DNA of 64,000 nt from Cryptomeria japonica (taxonomy: Eukaryota; Streptophyta; Pinopsida; Cupressales; Cupressaceae). Made by a program: the position numbers and the translations under genes. Under the pieces are notes generated by a model. The model was not told the origin of the DNA and made no database searches. It saw only the letters and a program-made list of their open reading frames with translations. Shown here one piece after another: positions 33,878-45,060 of this stretch (within the stretch, counting starts at the first letter, position 1; every line of letters begins with the position of its first letter). The DNA is taken from contig NC_081410.1 in NCBI RefSeq assembly GCF_030272615.1, positions 260,574,437 to 260,638,436 on the forward strand, in the 5' to 3' direction.

Positions 33878-34929
33878 TTGTTAGGACTCGGAGGCAACTG
33901 AGAGGAGGGGGGGGGTGGTTGAATCAGTTGTCTATTAATTTCAACCCAAATATAACTTAACCAAACTTAGTGCATAATATCGGTAAACCAAACTTAATGT
34001 TGGTAAACAATTTGATAGTTAATAACAGTGCCGATAAAGTTTAATGCATGGAACAGAAAGACAAATAACATCCACAACACATAACATAGATATTTGTATG
34101 TGGAAACCCTGTAAGGGGAAAAACCACAGTGGGAAACCTTAACCGCAATCAGATGATATTGTTGTAGATAGTATGTGTGTACAAATGGGGTCTGCACATG
34201 CAGAAAGGCCAACTGCCTAGAGCTCACTGCTCAATCACAAAATGGGAGTCACACTGACTACAATTGGATGGTTAAATCCAATGATAATGTACTGCTCAAA
34301 ATAGCATCTTCATATGTTGGATTCTGTACCGGTTAAGCTTCGATTGTCTTCTTCATACCTTCCTTGAATCTTCAAATGATGTTTACGTGTATAGCTTTGC
34401 TTATATTCACATATACCTTATTACGATCCTTTTTCCACACCACTATTAATCTCACAAATGAGATCTTACATATATACCAAAACCTAAGACCAAATGTGTA
34501 GGTCAGCTCACTAAGATATTACAAATGAATCAATATGTGATGCATAATGTCATCTCAATGTATTTACAATAATAACCACTCAATAAAACATCTCCATAAC
34601 ATGTCATGCTGATCTGGAATAGATAACACTTGTCTGTCCATAACCTAAACCTATTTGTTGGTAACACAAATATGCAAACTCGATAGTACCAATAATCAAA
34701 TCACCAAAACCAAGTGACCAAACAATGTCTTCCACATAACCAAGTAATCTCTAGATGATAACAGATCATCCTTAGTGTCGGTGAACAATATAACCTCCAG
34801 GTGAACCAAATATTGGTGACTGTGCATAAGTCACTGAACATGCCGGTGAACATAACTAAGAATCTCCAGAAGAATAAGTGTTGACAAGTGTTGACATCAA
34901 TGACAAAACCAATGCAACACATCCATAAT
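33878..34929 (-). repeat. 5' LTR of the copia element, 7-bp end truncation
   Basis: Matches 28260-29322; the final ACCAACA of the partner is missing where it meets the Tat LTR (CATCCATAAT/GATTTAGG). It contains GAGGGGGGGGGTGG near its other end and ACCGGTTAAGC near 34329. Confidence 0.88.
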
Positions 34930-35732
34930 GATTTAGGATTCTCTGGAAAATAAAATGCAAAAGATAGGTCAAGGAAATGATAAAATAGCAATGAAACCAA
35001 TACAATAACAACTTAATGAACTACTTAGTTAGTTCCTTGCAATCCAATAAATTATCAAATATACTCCAAGTTAGCATTCAATAGTGGACCTCCAGTAAAC
35101 CTGCAAAATCATCAATTTCATAGACTTATGGAAATAAAATCATCAACAATACGGCCTATCACAATAATTCATATACACTACTGATGTGCACAATATGATT
35201 CATAAAGTAATAAACAAAAAGATCAAACCATGTTTCTAACTCCAAGTAATAGACATTACCAGATTACACAAAACAATTTTCTTAGAATATAGAATTAGAT
35301 CAGGCAATCTACAAGTTGCTTCTTGTATTAATCTCAATGAATGTATATAAAAAATAACTAAACTTAATGATCTGCAAAATACTCTAAAAATATCTAAGTG
35401 GGCCACAAATCATCAATTTGGGAACCCTTACAAATGAATCAAACTTCTCAATTTATAGAAGTTCTCTGCCCTATTATCTAGGAAATAAACCTAACCTAAA
35501 TTAAGAACTAAAAGTAGGAGTCGCAGTTAAACTTGCAAGTTTTTGCCTTGATACTTCATTTAACAACTACGAAATGGGGACTGCATGAGCACTACAAAGA
35601 CCATGCTGGGTGAGCCACGTTTTCATAGCCATGTAGGATTTCTCTCAAAATTGGAACTTGAGTAGGAGCTACAGCTGAAAATACAAAATGGAGGATTTAT
35701 GAAAAAGCTTTGCTATCTTTAGCAACTATGCA
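34930..35732 (-). repeat. 3' LTR of the Tat-like element, proximal fragment
   Basis: Matches 48694-49498 from GATTTAGGATT to CTATGCA. With 28052-28259 and about 33 lost bases the LTR adds up to 1,044 bp, equal to 48455-49498. On the minus strand it begins TGCATAGTTGC, after the purine-rich AAGAAATAAGGAATAAA that overlaps the aORF stop. Confidence 0.82.
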
Positions 35733-35740
35733 TTTATTCC

Positions 35741-38700
35741 TTATTTCTTGGCAAAAGATCTATAATTATCAATTATACATGCAACTGCTTGAACATGAGG
35801 ATCAGCTATGTGCTTAACTCTAAATTTATATTTCTTCAACACTTCATCTGCATGATTCTTTCCTTTCTCTAGTTCCCCTATTGTCTCTGCCATGTCTTGA
35901 CACTGAGTGATCAAGTACATGTACCTGTCCATGAGGGCGACATCAAAATGGGTAGAAGGTCCTAAGTGTTGAGCCTTGTATGCATCCCATTGATTCAAAA
36001 ATTGTTGTTGTTCCATTATCCCTATACTAGTCGGTCCTAATCCAAAGGCTCCAAGCATACTCTTTACAAAATTCTCATATGACAAAATTTCCCCGAGAAG
36101 GGGGACTCAAATCTTTTCCATATCCTTCATATACTACTAAAGAATTTCTATCTTCAACTCCAAAATGTTTACATAGGACTGTAAGTTTTCATAACCGTCA
36201 CCTCCTAAGAGGTCCTCCTCCATTATTGTCTCTTCCCCTGGCTGTAATACTTTATTCAACACTCGGAATTGCTTATTGAAAATACTTAACTTCCATTCCC
36301 ATTGTCTAGCACAAGAAGCTAAGCCTCCACCTACCTGTACTGCCCTCTGGTATATCTTCATTGTATACGGCAAAAATTGTCTAATCTTAGCCACATTTAT
36401 TTGGGTCCATGACTTGGCTGCAGTGGCCACTCGTCTCACCTCCACTAGTGCCTTCACTTCTCCCTCTAGCAGTGATGAGGTTGGAGGTAGGTCATTAGCT
36501 CTACAGAAGTCTAGAGGTTTGCTCTTTTCAACTAAGAACTTCTTGTATTGTTCTACTTGTACTTTGAGCTCTAGATTCAAAGTATGCTCTTTCTCTACAC
36601 GCCCTCTGACGACACTCATGGCTAGCTCCAAAGTATCTAGTTCTCTCCACTTGGTTTGTTTACCCAAATTTATCTAGGATATTTGATACTTGGGAGAAGC
36701 TTGTCCCTCAGCTTGGAATGTAACTGCCACATCAGTAATCATTTCATCGGAACCAATTTTTGATAAATGATGAATGGTTTTTAGCTTCTTAGCCTTTGGT
36801 GGCTCCTCGGTGATTACTTGTTGTAGAGTGACCTTGGGAAGCTCTGCTTTTCTCTTTTTCTTCTTAAAGGTAAACTCAAGCCATTACAGTATATCTTCAT
36901 CCTTGTCACATTGATGTGATACTATATCTACAGTTACAACATGGATGTATGCCTTCTCCTCTGCTTCATCTCTTTGCTCTGCCTCTGTTTGCCTGAGATC
37001 TTGAGGTGAGGTAACTTGGAGAGCTAGATTGGTTTGGAGAGCCTGTTGCTTATGTAACCCTTCTAGTTTGCCACTGACCTCTTCATTAAATGCCATCTCT
37101 TCCCCACCTACCTCTGTTTCACCTTGCCCGGTTGCTATATCCTTGAGGAGGTCCTCTTGATCTTGAGGGGTTAGAACTAGTCTTTCATTCAATACGTCTT
37201 TTGCCTCATCCCCTTCTTGCTCACCTTCTAGCGGCCATTGTTGCTTAGGATCCTCTTCCACCTGATCTGAATTAGACTCGATGTTCCTAAGTTTTAATTC
37301 TTCAGTGGTAGACCTGAAGCCTTGCACTCCAGGCTGCCCTGCGGGTATATCGACTGGTGGTGATATGGGGGCGTTGGTGCCTAGGTCTTGTGTGGCAACT
37401 GTTGAGGTGGGTATATCTTTTGTAATCTCTATTTCTTCTTATTTCTCTTAGGTACCCTCTCTTGTAGTCTGTCTTATAGCCGTCCTTTGTGGGAGAACTT
37501 TGGCAAGTGGTACCGCTCCTAATCCATCAGTCACTTGTAGGTGTGTTGCCTTCTTTAACAATTCAAACTCCCTCGTCTTTTCTTGGAGTTTCTTCATTAA
37601 GTCCTTAGTACTCTCTTGAGGTTTGTCCCCCTCATCTAGATCGGTGGATGAATTTTTCCTCAAGGCTGACCTTGTCTTCTGAGCGTTCTCCTTATGGCCT
37701 CTTGATTGAGGTACCCCTGAAGTGGGCTCCTTATGTTTCACCTTTGAGGCACTGGGCCTTACCCTCTAGCTTAACCATTGCTTGGTCCTATTGATGACCA
37801 CTTGATAAATTTTTTCAATATTTAGGTCTTCACTCACTGACCACTTCATTGGAGAGAGAGGTTTCTTATCAATTTCTAGCCCTTTTTATGCCACATCAAG
37901 AAAGTCTCCATCATCTCTGAGGTCTTTGGGGAGATTGGTTTCAATTTAAAAATCTCTGATCTATGGCAAGAACAATCAACTCTAACTCTTTTCTTTGAAT
38001 TGAAAAATTTCCTGAAGGTTAGCCCAAAAATCCTCCAGTCTCGGCTTGTGTCCCTCATATTCCTTAGGCATAGCTTGTTTGAGTTTCTCGTAGGGGTCAT
38101 AGAACTCCCTAGCATAATCATATTCCTTCAGGTTCAAATCTTGATGCTCTAGCTCTGCTAATTTTGCAACCTGTATTTTTGAGCATGCAAAATATCCAAT
38201 TGATACCAAGAAATCAATACCTGTTTTATGTTTTGAAGACAAAAGAGACTCGAGACCCAAAAGTTGCCTTACATATTCCAGCAAAATTACTCTATCATTG
38301 CAGTATCGAGGTAGCAACATTGGGTTCCCTATGAATCCACTAACCTTGATATAGGTTGAGCGTAGGTTTTGGATGAACCAACATGCCCACTCTCGGATAA
38401 TAGCCATGGCCTCCAGGCTAATCCGGTATCTTGCATCCCCTGTTAATTTGAATATTACTAGAAAAATGAAGGCATCATTAATTCTCTTGAAATGAGCCTT
38501 TCCATTGGCTAGAGTGAGTTGGGAATAATACTCCCATACCTTCTTTTGTCCTTCCTCCTCTCCCAATTGACCTTCTACCTGTAGCCCTGGAAACTTTCCA
38601 GCTCTAGAAGCTACCCAGATGATATAAGATGTGAAAAAGAACTTTTGGGTCTGGTGAACCTCTTTCATTTGTTTGTAGATATTGTCGGAGAGGATATGTG

Positions 38701-39361
38701 GCCAATCAAAATACTGTTTCCCTATTAACATAGTGTTCATAAACTGGAACATCCATGAATGGAAATGTTTACAATCCAGCTTGCCAAAGGCCTTGCTGAG
38801 CATAATGATTAAATCTCTCTAGGGCTCTTTGAAATCTCCCCTCAAGGTCTTTGTTTCCTTGAGACATGTTTTTCTTTCTTCTTCCAACCAGTTCTTATTC
38901 ATGTACCTTTTACTTGATGCAACTTTGTCATTCCATGCCTTTAAGGCCTCTTCTTAGGTTAAAAGGAATATCTCTTCCCTAGTTGGGATGCTGAAAACAA
39001 ACCCCAGCATATCAGGAGACAAGACTATAACCATTTTCCCTTGTGCATATGTGCACTTTCTAGTATCCGGGTTATAAAATGGGGCAATTGTCATTATGAA
39101 CTCAAGTGCTTGTACTGATTGTGGAAAGGTAGTGGCTTCCACTAGGCTTGATCTTTTGATTCTCTAGTGGAGGGCCTCCAAACTAGGTTTGTCTAACTGA
39201 GTCTTGTTATCCTCAAGTTTTATATGGCCAATTTCTATATCTATGACCCACCCGATTTGATCATCCAGCTTCGAAGCGTAGACCTGTCCCTAATAATGAT
39301 ACTTCATGGTGGCTAGGAGTCTATCAATTTCTTTGCCTCTTTTGCTGGAGGATGAGTCCAT
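35741..39361 (-). pseudogene. Accessory ORF (aORF) of the Tat-like element, ~1,200 codons, decayed
   Basis: From ATG 39361 (MDSSSSKRGKEIDRLLATMK) to TAA 35741-35743. Parts in order: EIGHIKL block; FIMTIAPFYNPDTRKC and IVLSPDMLGFVFSIPTREE; a 273-codon open stretch (38803-37982) with FHSWMFQFMNTMLIGKQYFD, KKVWEYYSQLTLANG and GNPMLLPRYCNDRVILLEY; a basic Ser/Lys linker; an acidic Gln/Glu-rich region (37327-36884); a Lys-rich patch (FKKKKRKAEL); and a C-terminal helical/coiled region (36667-35741; LELKVQVEQYKKFLVEKSKP, ETIGELEKGKNHADEVLKKY). Stops include TAG at about 39295, 39165 and 38820 and TAA near 38957; frame changes occur near 37980, 37870, 37450 and 36680. It occupies the env-like position behind pol, but I see no signal peptide or membrane segment. 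Function unknown. Confidence 0.75.
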
Positions 39362-39419
39362 CTAACCACTCAAATCTACTAGAAGAAAACAATTTTTTAG
39401 TCCTTGATTATAATAATAA

Positions 39420-40470
39420 AAGTTCACTTGCTTCGGGACTTCAGGGTCCTAGGGTCTCGGGCTAGGTACAGATGAACTAGGTCCAAAACTCTAGGATTTC
39501 GGTGTTCCGGGTTAGGTATGCATAAGGCAGTCTGGAACTCTGGGGTTCCAGGTTGGGTATGTATGGATGAGGTAGTCCAGAACTCTGGGGTTCCAGGGTT
39601 TCGGGCGGGGTCAAGCCAACTACCTGGAACTTCAGGAGTCTGGGGTTCTGGGCGCGTGAAAAAAAAACAACTACTTGGAACTCTGGGGGTCTCGGGTTCC
39701 AGGTTAGGGAAAACTAGGGCACGCAAAAGAAACAAAAACCAACAAAAAAAAATGAAGAGGAAAGAAGATCTAATCTATAAACCACCAAAATGGGCAAGAA
39801 AAATCACCAACCTGGTGAATCAAAATGACTGAAAATGCCAAAGAAAGCTCAAAAGTTTGGAGGTTCGTGGCTTGGAAGAAAAGGAGAAGGATCTCTGAAT
39901 GCACAAATGAATTTTAAAAGTTCACCATTCCTATTTATACCCCTTCCCAAGCCCGTCTGTACGAAGGCTTTAAACAAGACCTCAAGACTCCGGGGTCCCG
40001 AGGTTTTGAGCTTGACACAAGAAAGGAAACACCCTACCTCAGAACTTTGGGGGTCCAGGGTTCTGAAGCAAGCAAAAAAAAAGGTTCCACCTTGGGACTC
40101 CGGAGTTCCGAGATAGAAGACACAAAAAACCTCGGGACTCCGAGACTCCAAAGTTCTGAGGCAAAAAACACAAAACCTCAGGACTTCAGAGTTCTGTGGC
40201 AAAAGACAAAAAACAAAGAAACCAGGGGGACAAACCTCGGGACTCTAGGGATCTAGCAATCCAAGGTTCCTAGGTTGGTAAAAAGAAAAGAACAAAGAAA
40301 AAGGGACCTCAGGGTCCTAGGGTCTCGAGGTTCTGAGATGAAATAAAAAAACAACTAAGGAAGATGCCAACCTCGGGACTCTGGGACTCTGGAGTTCTAA
40401 GGCAAAAGAACAAAAAATAGACTTCGGGAATCCAGGGTTCCAAGGTTCGAAACCAAAAAGAACAACACAA
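39420..40470. repeat. Second array of reiterated imperfect palindromes, just upstream of the aORF
   Basis: About 15 units of 22-35 bp with consensus like CCTNGGAACTCTGGGGTTCC..AGG, each roughly self-complementary, separated by A-rich spacers. Good examples: CTGGAACTCTGGGGTTCCAG (about 39532-39551), a unit at 39673-39706 with arms ACTTGGAACTC / GGGTTCCAGGT, one at 40036-40068 with arms CTCAGAAC / GTTCTGAAG, and GGGACTCCGGAGTTCC (about 40093-40108). A gap without palindromes spans 39710-39970. The array lies between integrase and aORF on the minus strand, 60 bp from the aORF start. Regions 3' of pol in Tat/Ogre elements are known to be hypervariable and to spawn tandem repeats. Confidence 0.75.
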
Positions 40471-41580
40471 AAAAAAAAGACAAGACAAAAAAAACATGGG
40501 ACCCAAATTTTGACGCAAGGAGACTAATGGGGAAATAGATATGCAAGGCATAACAAATGGCGACTATCTGGGAAAAATGACTATAGGCAATTTAGAACTT
40601 CAGAATCTTTGGTTTAACCTGACGCCTAAGGCTATTATCATTCAAAAGGATGTATAAGAGAAAAAAGATGATTGAACCAATGAAAAAACAACCAAATTGA
40701 GAACTGGAGGATTAACTCTTAAGTGTGTGTGCATGATTTATTACTCCATCATTTCAATAATGCAGATAATCAGAGGAAACTAGGTGCAAGCAACATAGAT
40801 GAAGTCATCAATTATGTTTCATGCAAGGTCATGTTGGGCATAGCTTTGCTGCTAGTCAGGCGTCTATAGCCCCGACAGACATACCTCTGGATCCTATTAA
40901 ACAGTGCTCCACTGCCAGCCAGGTGCCCATAGCCTCGGTGGAGGTTACTTGAAACACCCATTTTAGCTGCTTAAGAGGATCATTTCTTTTCTCTCTCTCT
41001 TTTTTTTTTGAAAACATTATATAATATAGAATGACTTATTTCTTTAATAACGTTTTAAGCAACTTTCAAACATTGAAGTTTGATTACTTGGTTGGGATCC
41101 ATGGTGGATAACGTGAAACATCCCGACTTTGGATTTTTCACTTGAAAACCTATTTATTTGATATCTTACAAAACCTTCTGATGTATCTTAATGTGACGTT
41201 AGTGTTGAGTTTATCAAGCTAGCCTTTTCCAATTGAAAGTCAAAAACTCAAATCATATTTAAACGATTATATACCACTTTGAACGAGTATAGACAAAAGT
41301 TTCAAAATTAACCAAATGAGAATGAAGTTGTAAATAGCAGAGAGTCGAAGTCTCTCAGAATTTGGCAAGATGTTATGCAAAGGATACCTTCCTTTTAGAA
41401 TCTTTGAGAACAAAATATGTACATCCCGACCCAACAAACAAACAAAATGATCAAACAAAACAAACTAAACAAAAGGGAAACAAGCACGCAACAAAACAAA
41501 AACATAGCAAATAAAACCCAAAGAATCAACGAAGAAAAACAAAAGAAACAACTAATCTACTATATACAACAAGTCAAGTT
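40471..41580. other. Non-coding spacer between integrase and palindrome array
   Basis: No supported frame. A short degenerate pair, CTAGTCAGGCGTCTATAGCC (about 40852) and CCAGCCAGGTGCCCATAGCC (about 40915), and a T9 run near 41005 are the only patterns noted. Confidence 0.5.
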
Positions 41581-41590
41581 TCACTAAGGA

Positions 41591-42740
41591 TTAATCGAAG
41601 TAATGTTTGAGGAACTGACCATTGACAAGAAATGGTACAAGTTCTCCAGTCAAAGAGCTTAACCTAAAGGTATTTTCGCCTAAAATTTTGGCTATTTGGT
41701 AAGGACCTAACCACAATATTTCAAACTTGTGGTGATCACCTTTCTTCTCCTTAGCCTTGTTCCATAATAGGACTAGGGAAGAGATCCAAAAAGCTTTCAC
41801 CTTAGCCCTTTTATCAAACCATCACTTAACAACGGCTTGGTGCTTAGCAAAGTGTTGTAGAGTATTAATCCTTTTTTCATCAAGTCTTAATAAATTTAGG
41901 AGGTGAACCTTTACCTGATCCTCAATGTCAAGTTCTTTCATTAATTGGAGGACGGATATTTGTAAGTTGATTGGGAAGAGAGAGGTCTGGCCATAGACAA
42001 GGTAATATGGATAAGTTCCCGAGGTGACTTTTACTCCTGGTTAGATAAGCCCATAAGGCATATCTCAATTGATTATGCCAATCCCTAAGGTTTTTCTCAA
42101 GTAGCTTCTTAATGACATCTAGGATGTTCTTGTTTGTTGATTCGGCTACTCCATTACCTTGTGGTTAGTAGTTGGATGAAAATTTTAATATCACTTTATA
42201 TTCATACGACCATTGCATCAACTGTGTAGAAGTAAAAGCAGGGCCATTGTCACATACCAGAGCAAACGACATACCAAACCTGGTGACGATGTGCTCTTCA
42301 ATAAATTTCAAGACTACCTCGGCAATAGAATTCTGACATGGAATGGCTTCTATCCACCGAGTGCAATAATCCATCGCAGTAAGAATAAACTTATGTCTTA
42401 CAGATGAGTTAGGATTAATAACACCTATGAAATCCAGTGTCCATTGGGCGAAAGGTCTTACCTAGAACACTAGTTGGAGAGGCATGGTGGGATTTCTTTC
42501 TCTAGAGGCTACAGTTTGGCACGTATGATAGTGACAAACATGCTCATGAGTATCCTTAAATATGCTAGGCCAATAATATCTAGCCTTCAAGATTTGATGT
42601 GTAGTGGCATCCACCGACCCATGACTTGTACCATATTTCCCATGAAATTCCTCAATCATATTACGAGTTTATTGATGATCAAGACACTGAAGGTAAATAC
42701 CTTCATAATTCTTTCTATAAAGTGTTGAATCCTTGATCAT
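41591..42740 (-). pseudogene. pol: Tat-like integrase
   Basis: Minus strand pieces: HHCC-type zinc region (FHGKYGTSHGSVDATTHQIL, HVCHYHTCQ; 42659-42500), rve core with first Asp (TLDFIGVINPNSSVRHKFI), AMDYCTRWIEAIPCQNSIAE, second Asp in VCDNGPAFTS (about 42250), and Glu in GNGVAESTNK (just after 42165), then a decayed stretch and the C-terminal GPY/F-like module (GDHHKFEILWLGPYQIAKIL, 41800-41591). All three catalytic residues are visible, although a TAA/TAG before PQGNG and several frame changes disable it. Last codons FLKHYFD are the usual gypsy LKxYY/F ending. Confidence 0.85.
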
Positions 42741-42779
42741 ATAATTGGCACTTTTGAGCCTTAATGCTCATCTTTGCGT

Positions 42780-44249
42780 GGTTTTCAACCCCTCGGGACA
42801 CCTATTATTCAGCAATATAAATACCAAATCCGTGTACTAGGGGTCCTGAGTGAATAACTCCAATGTATACTATTGGCACTGGATTTGAGGGATGTCAGTT
42901 TCCATGGCCTGAGATAATCCTTGGCCTCGGACCAACTTCATTGGATGCATCTGTAGATCAAATTCTTACAATATTGCCATCCATTTCCCTCGATGTTCTC
43001 CCAGCTCAAACTGCATGAGTAGTGACTTCACCACTTGATCAGGGACAATCGCATAAATTTTACTCCTCAGGATATAATGCCTGAATTTCTTAACTTCTCT
43101 CACCAAGGCAAAAGCCTGGTTTTCAAGGGCAGCATATCTAACCTTAACACTTTTAAAAGGAGAGCTCATAAATGCAATGGGTTTCTCATCCCCTGCTTGC
43201 CTCTGCATCAAAACATCCGCTCCTGAGTGTAGTGAAGAAAAAGAAAATATGTAAAATGACAGAGTGTAGTCAGGGCTAGTTAACATAGGAGATTCAATGA
43301 TGGATTTCTTGATCTGGGTGAAAGCCTCTTTTGCTTTAGTTGTCCATTTGACCTTAGCATCCTTCTTCATCATTTCATTCAATGACTTGACTATCTCTGC
43401 AAACCTAGTAATAAACTTTCTGACAAAATTGATCTTCCCAAAGAAAGATCTCATCTCCTTTTTACTGTCAGGCATTTTTAACTTCAATAAAGCTTCTACC
43501 TGGTTTGGGTCTATAGATATCCCCCTCTCAGAGATTACGTCGCCAAGTAGCTTTCCTTCAACCACTCCAAATACACATTTCTTGGGGTTAAGGGAAATTC
43601 CATATCTCCGACATCTTTCCAATACCTTTTGGAGGTGGTCTAGGTGGTTTTCTTTGACCTTGGAAAATATCGTCAAGTCATCCATATAGATAATAATGCA
43701 TTTTCCAATCAGTTCCTTAAAATCCATATCTATCACTCATTGGAAGGTCGCCCTAGCATTAATCAACTCAAATGACATTCTTCTGTACACATACGTTCCC
43801 TACTTTGTCATAAATGTTGTCTTCATACGATCCTCATAGTTCACCAATACTTGGTTATATCCTAAGTAACCATCTAAGAACGACATCATTTGTGAACCAT
43901 TTACTATTTGTAGTACTTCATCTAAAGAAGGAAGCGGGTAATTATCTTTCTTGGAGGCTTTGTTGAGATTGCAAAAGTCCACACAAAGCTATATTTCTCC
44001 ATTCTTTTTTTGTACTGGTACCAAATTAGCGACCCAAGTAGAATGTCGTACCGGAAAAATAATCTTGGCGGAGAGCAACTTTTGTACTTCCTTGAAAATC
44101 AAGGGTTCTATTAGTGAATTGACCTGTCGTTGCTTTTGGTGAAACGAATTTATGTTAGATTTTAGGGGGATCACATGGGTGATGATCGTTGTATCGAATG
44201 TCTTTAAATCTTCATACCCCCATGCTATTACATCAATGAACTCTTTCAA
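42780..44249 (-). pseudogene. pol: Tat-like reverse transcriptase with gypsy RNase H
   Basis: Frames 44249-43989, 43982-43800 and 43736-42966 give RT blocks in order: LLSAKIIFPVRHSTWVANLV, CVDFCNLNKASKKDNYPLPS, MMSFLDGYLGYNQVLVNYED, RMSFELINARATFQ, IIIYMDDLTIFSK (catalytic Asp pair YMDD), LNPKKCVFGV and the connection VKWTTKAKEAFTQIKKSI, then the gypsy RNase H-like domain (FMSSPFKSVKVRYAALENQA, REVKKFRHYILRSKIYAIVP). Breaks: TAG before LCVDF (about 43987), TAG before GTYVY (about 43798) and TGA after ATFQ (about 43738), each at a position where a codon is normally conserved. From 42966 to 42740 the connection to integrase is still traceable (ALRLKSANYMIKDSTLYRKN). Confidence 0.9.
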
Positions 44250-44539
44250 GATTTGTATAAATTTTTCTCTTTCATTTTGAGTGCAAATCTTCCCAATATA
44301 GACAATCCTCTCTTGTCTTCTTGACCAATATTATGGGGCTCGTACTTTTTAGCATTTGAATCTATATTTAATCTCTCCTTTACTCTAGGGTAAGAATCAA
44401 AAAGTCTCTCTAAGGTGACCATCCCTTTAGGAATAATGTTAGTTGGTAAATCCAAAATATCAACATTACTTTCGACATTAAGATCATTCGATTTATCTTC
44501 CTCATAAATAATTTGCTCTTCAAAAGCCCCTTAATTGGC
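44250..44539 (-). pseudogene. Linker between extra RNase H and RT
   Basis: The frame at 44455-44246 reads MDLPTNIIPKGMVTLERLFD and VGQEDKRG-like linker sequence; the RT N-terminal extension follows (KEFIDVIAWGYEDLKTFDTT, at 44249). No separate domain was recognised. Confidence 0.5.
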
Positions 44540-45060
44540 AAGAAAGGCTAGAATGTGGGCATCATCCAGAAAAACTTGAAAGTGTTTGATATTATCAGGT
44601 ACAACAAGTATGGAGATTAATTCTACGGAAAAATTCTTCAAAGGGGATTGGCTTACTGGTTGTAATGTACTGGCAGCTACAACCAACGCATCAGGTATTC
44701 CATTTACTTTCTTGGGTACCAACTGAATGTCAAAAGCATCAAAATCCTCAATCAAATCCCACACTCTATTCCTATACATTACTACCATTTATCGTGACAT
44801 GCATATTGTCTTCGCACTTGGTTAACCACCAGCTCAGAATCTCCTTGCACCTTCAAACACTATGCCCCCTTCTTATGAACAAAAAGTAATCCTCTAAATA
44901 AGGCCTCGTACTCCGTCATGTTATTAGTACAAGTGAATTGGAGTCAGTAAGAAGCTAAAATGGTTTTCCCTTTTGGGTTCGTTAACTCTACGCCTGCTCC
45001 ACTGCCTTGCTTAGATCTTGACCCATCAAACTTTAAAAACCATATTTCATCTTTTGGTCT
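44540..45060 (-). pseudogene. pol: Extra RNase H domain located between protease and RT
   Basis: Minus strand translation gives KFDGSRSKQGSGAGVELTNP (first Asp), TNNMTEYEALFRGLL (Glu), CLKVQGDSELVVNQV (second Asp), YRNRVWDLIEDFDAFDIQLV and NGIPDALVVAAS (last Asp), the full set of RNase H I active-site positions with the YEALxxGL and GDSxLV blocks of the archaeal-type RNase H found in plant Tat elements. In-frame stops interrupt it (TGA after SY, TAG after KKGA, TAG after HDKW). It lies upstream of RT (44249), whereas the plus-strand Tat element of this window has its equivalent downstream (60631-61080). Confidence 0.85.

Larger units (their letters stand above)
28260..34929 (-). mobile_element. 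Ty1/copia (Sirevirus-like) retrotransposon inserted in the Tat LTR
   Basis: LTRs at 33878-34929 (5') and 28260-29329 (3'), Met-tRNA primer site at 33875-33863, one gag-pol frame (33821-29672, broken) in the copia order gag, integrase, RT, RNase H, and several polypurine tracts at 29330-29550. Compared with the intact Tat LTR at 48.66-48.70 kb, about 33 bp of target and 7 bp of the copia LTR end are missing at the right junction, so no target duplication survives. LTRs differ at many sites and carry indels (about 15 bp near 28904/34523), hence this element looks older than the one at 12.76-20.58 kb. Confidence 0.9.

Noticed and set aside
35741-39361. Retroviral-type envelope gene, given its position behind pol
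   Set aside because: No signal peptide, transmembrane helix or cleavage motif visible; the protein is charged and coiled-coil rich. Kept as an accessory ORF of unknown function.
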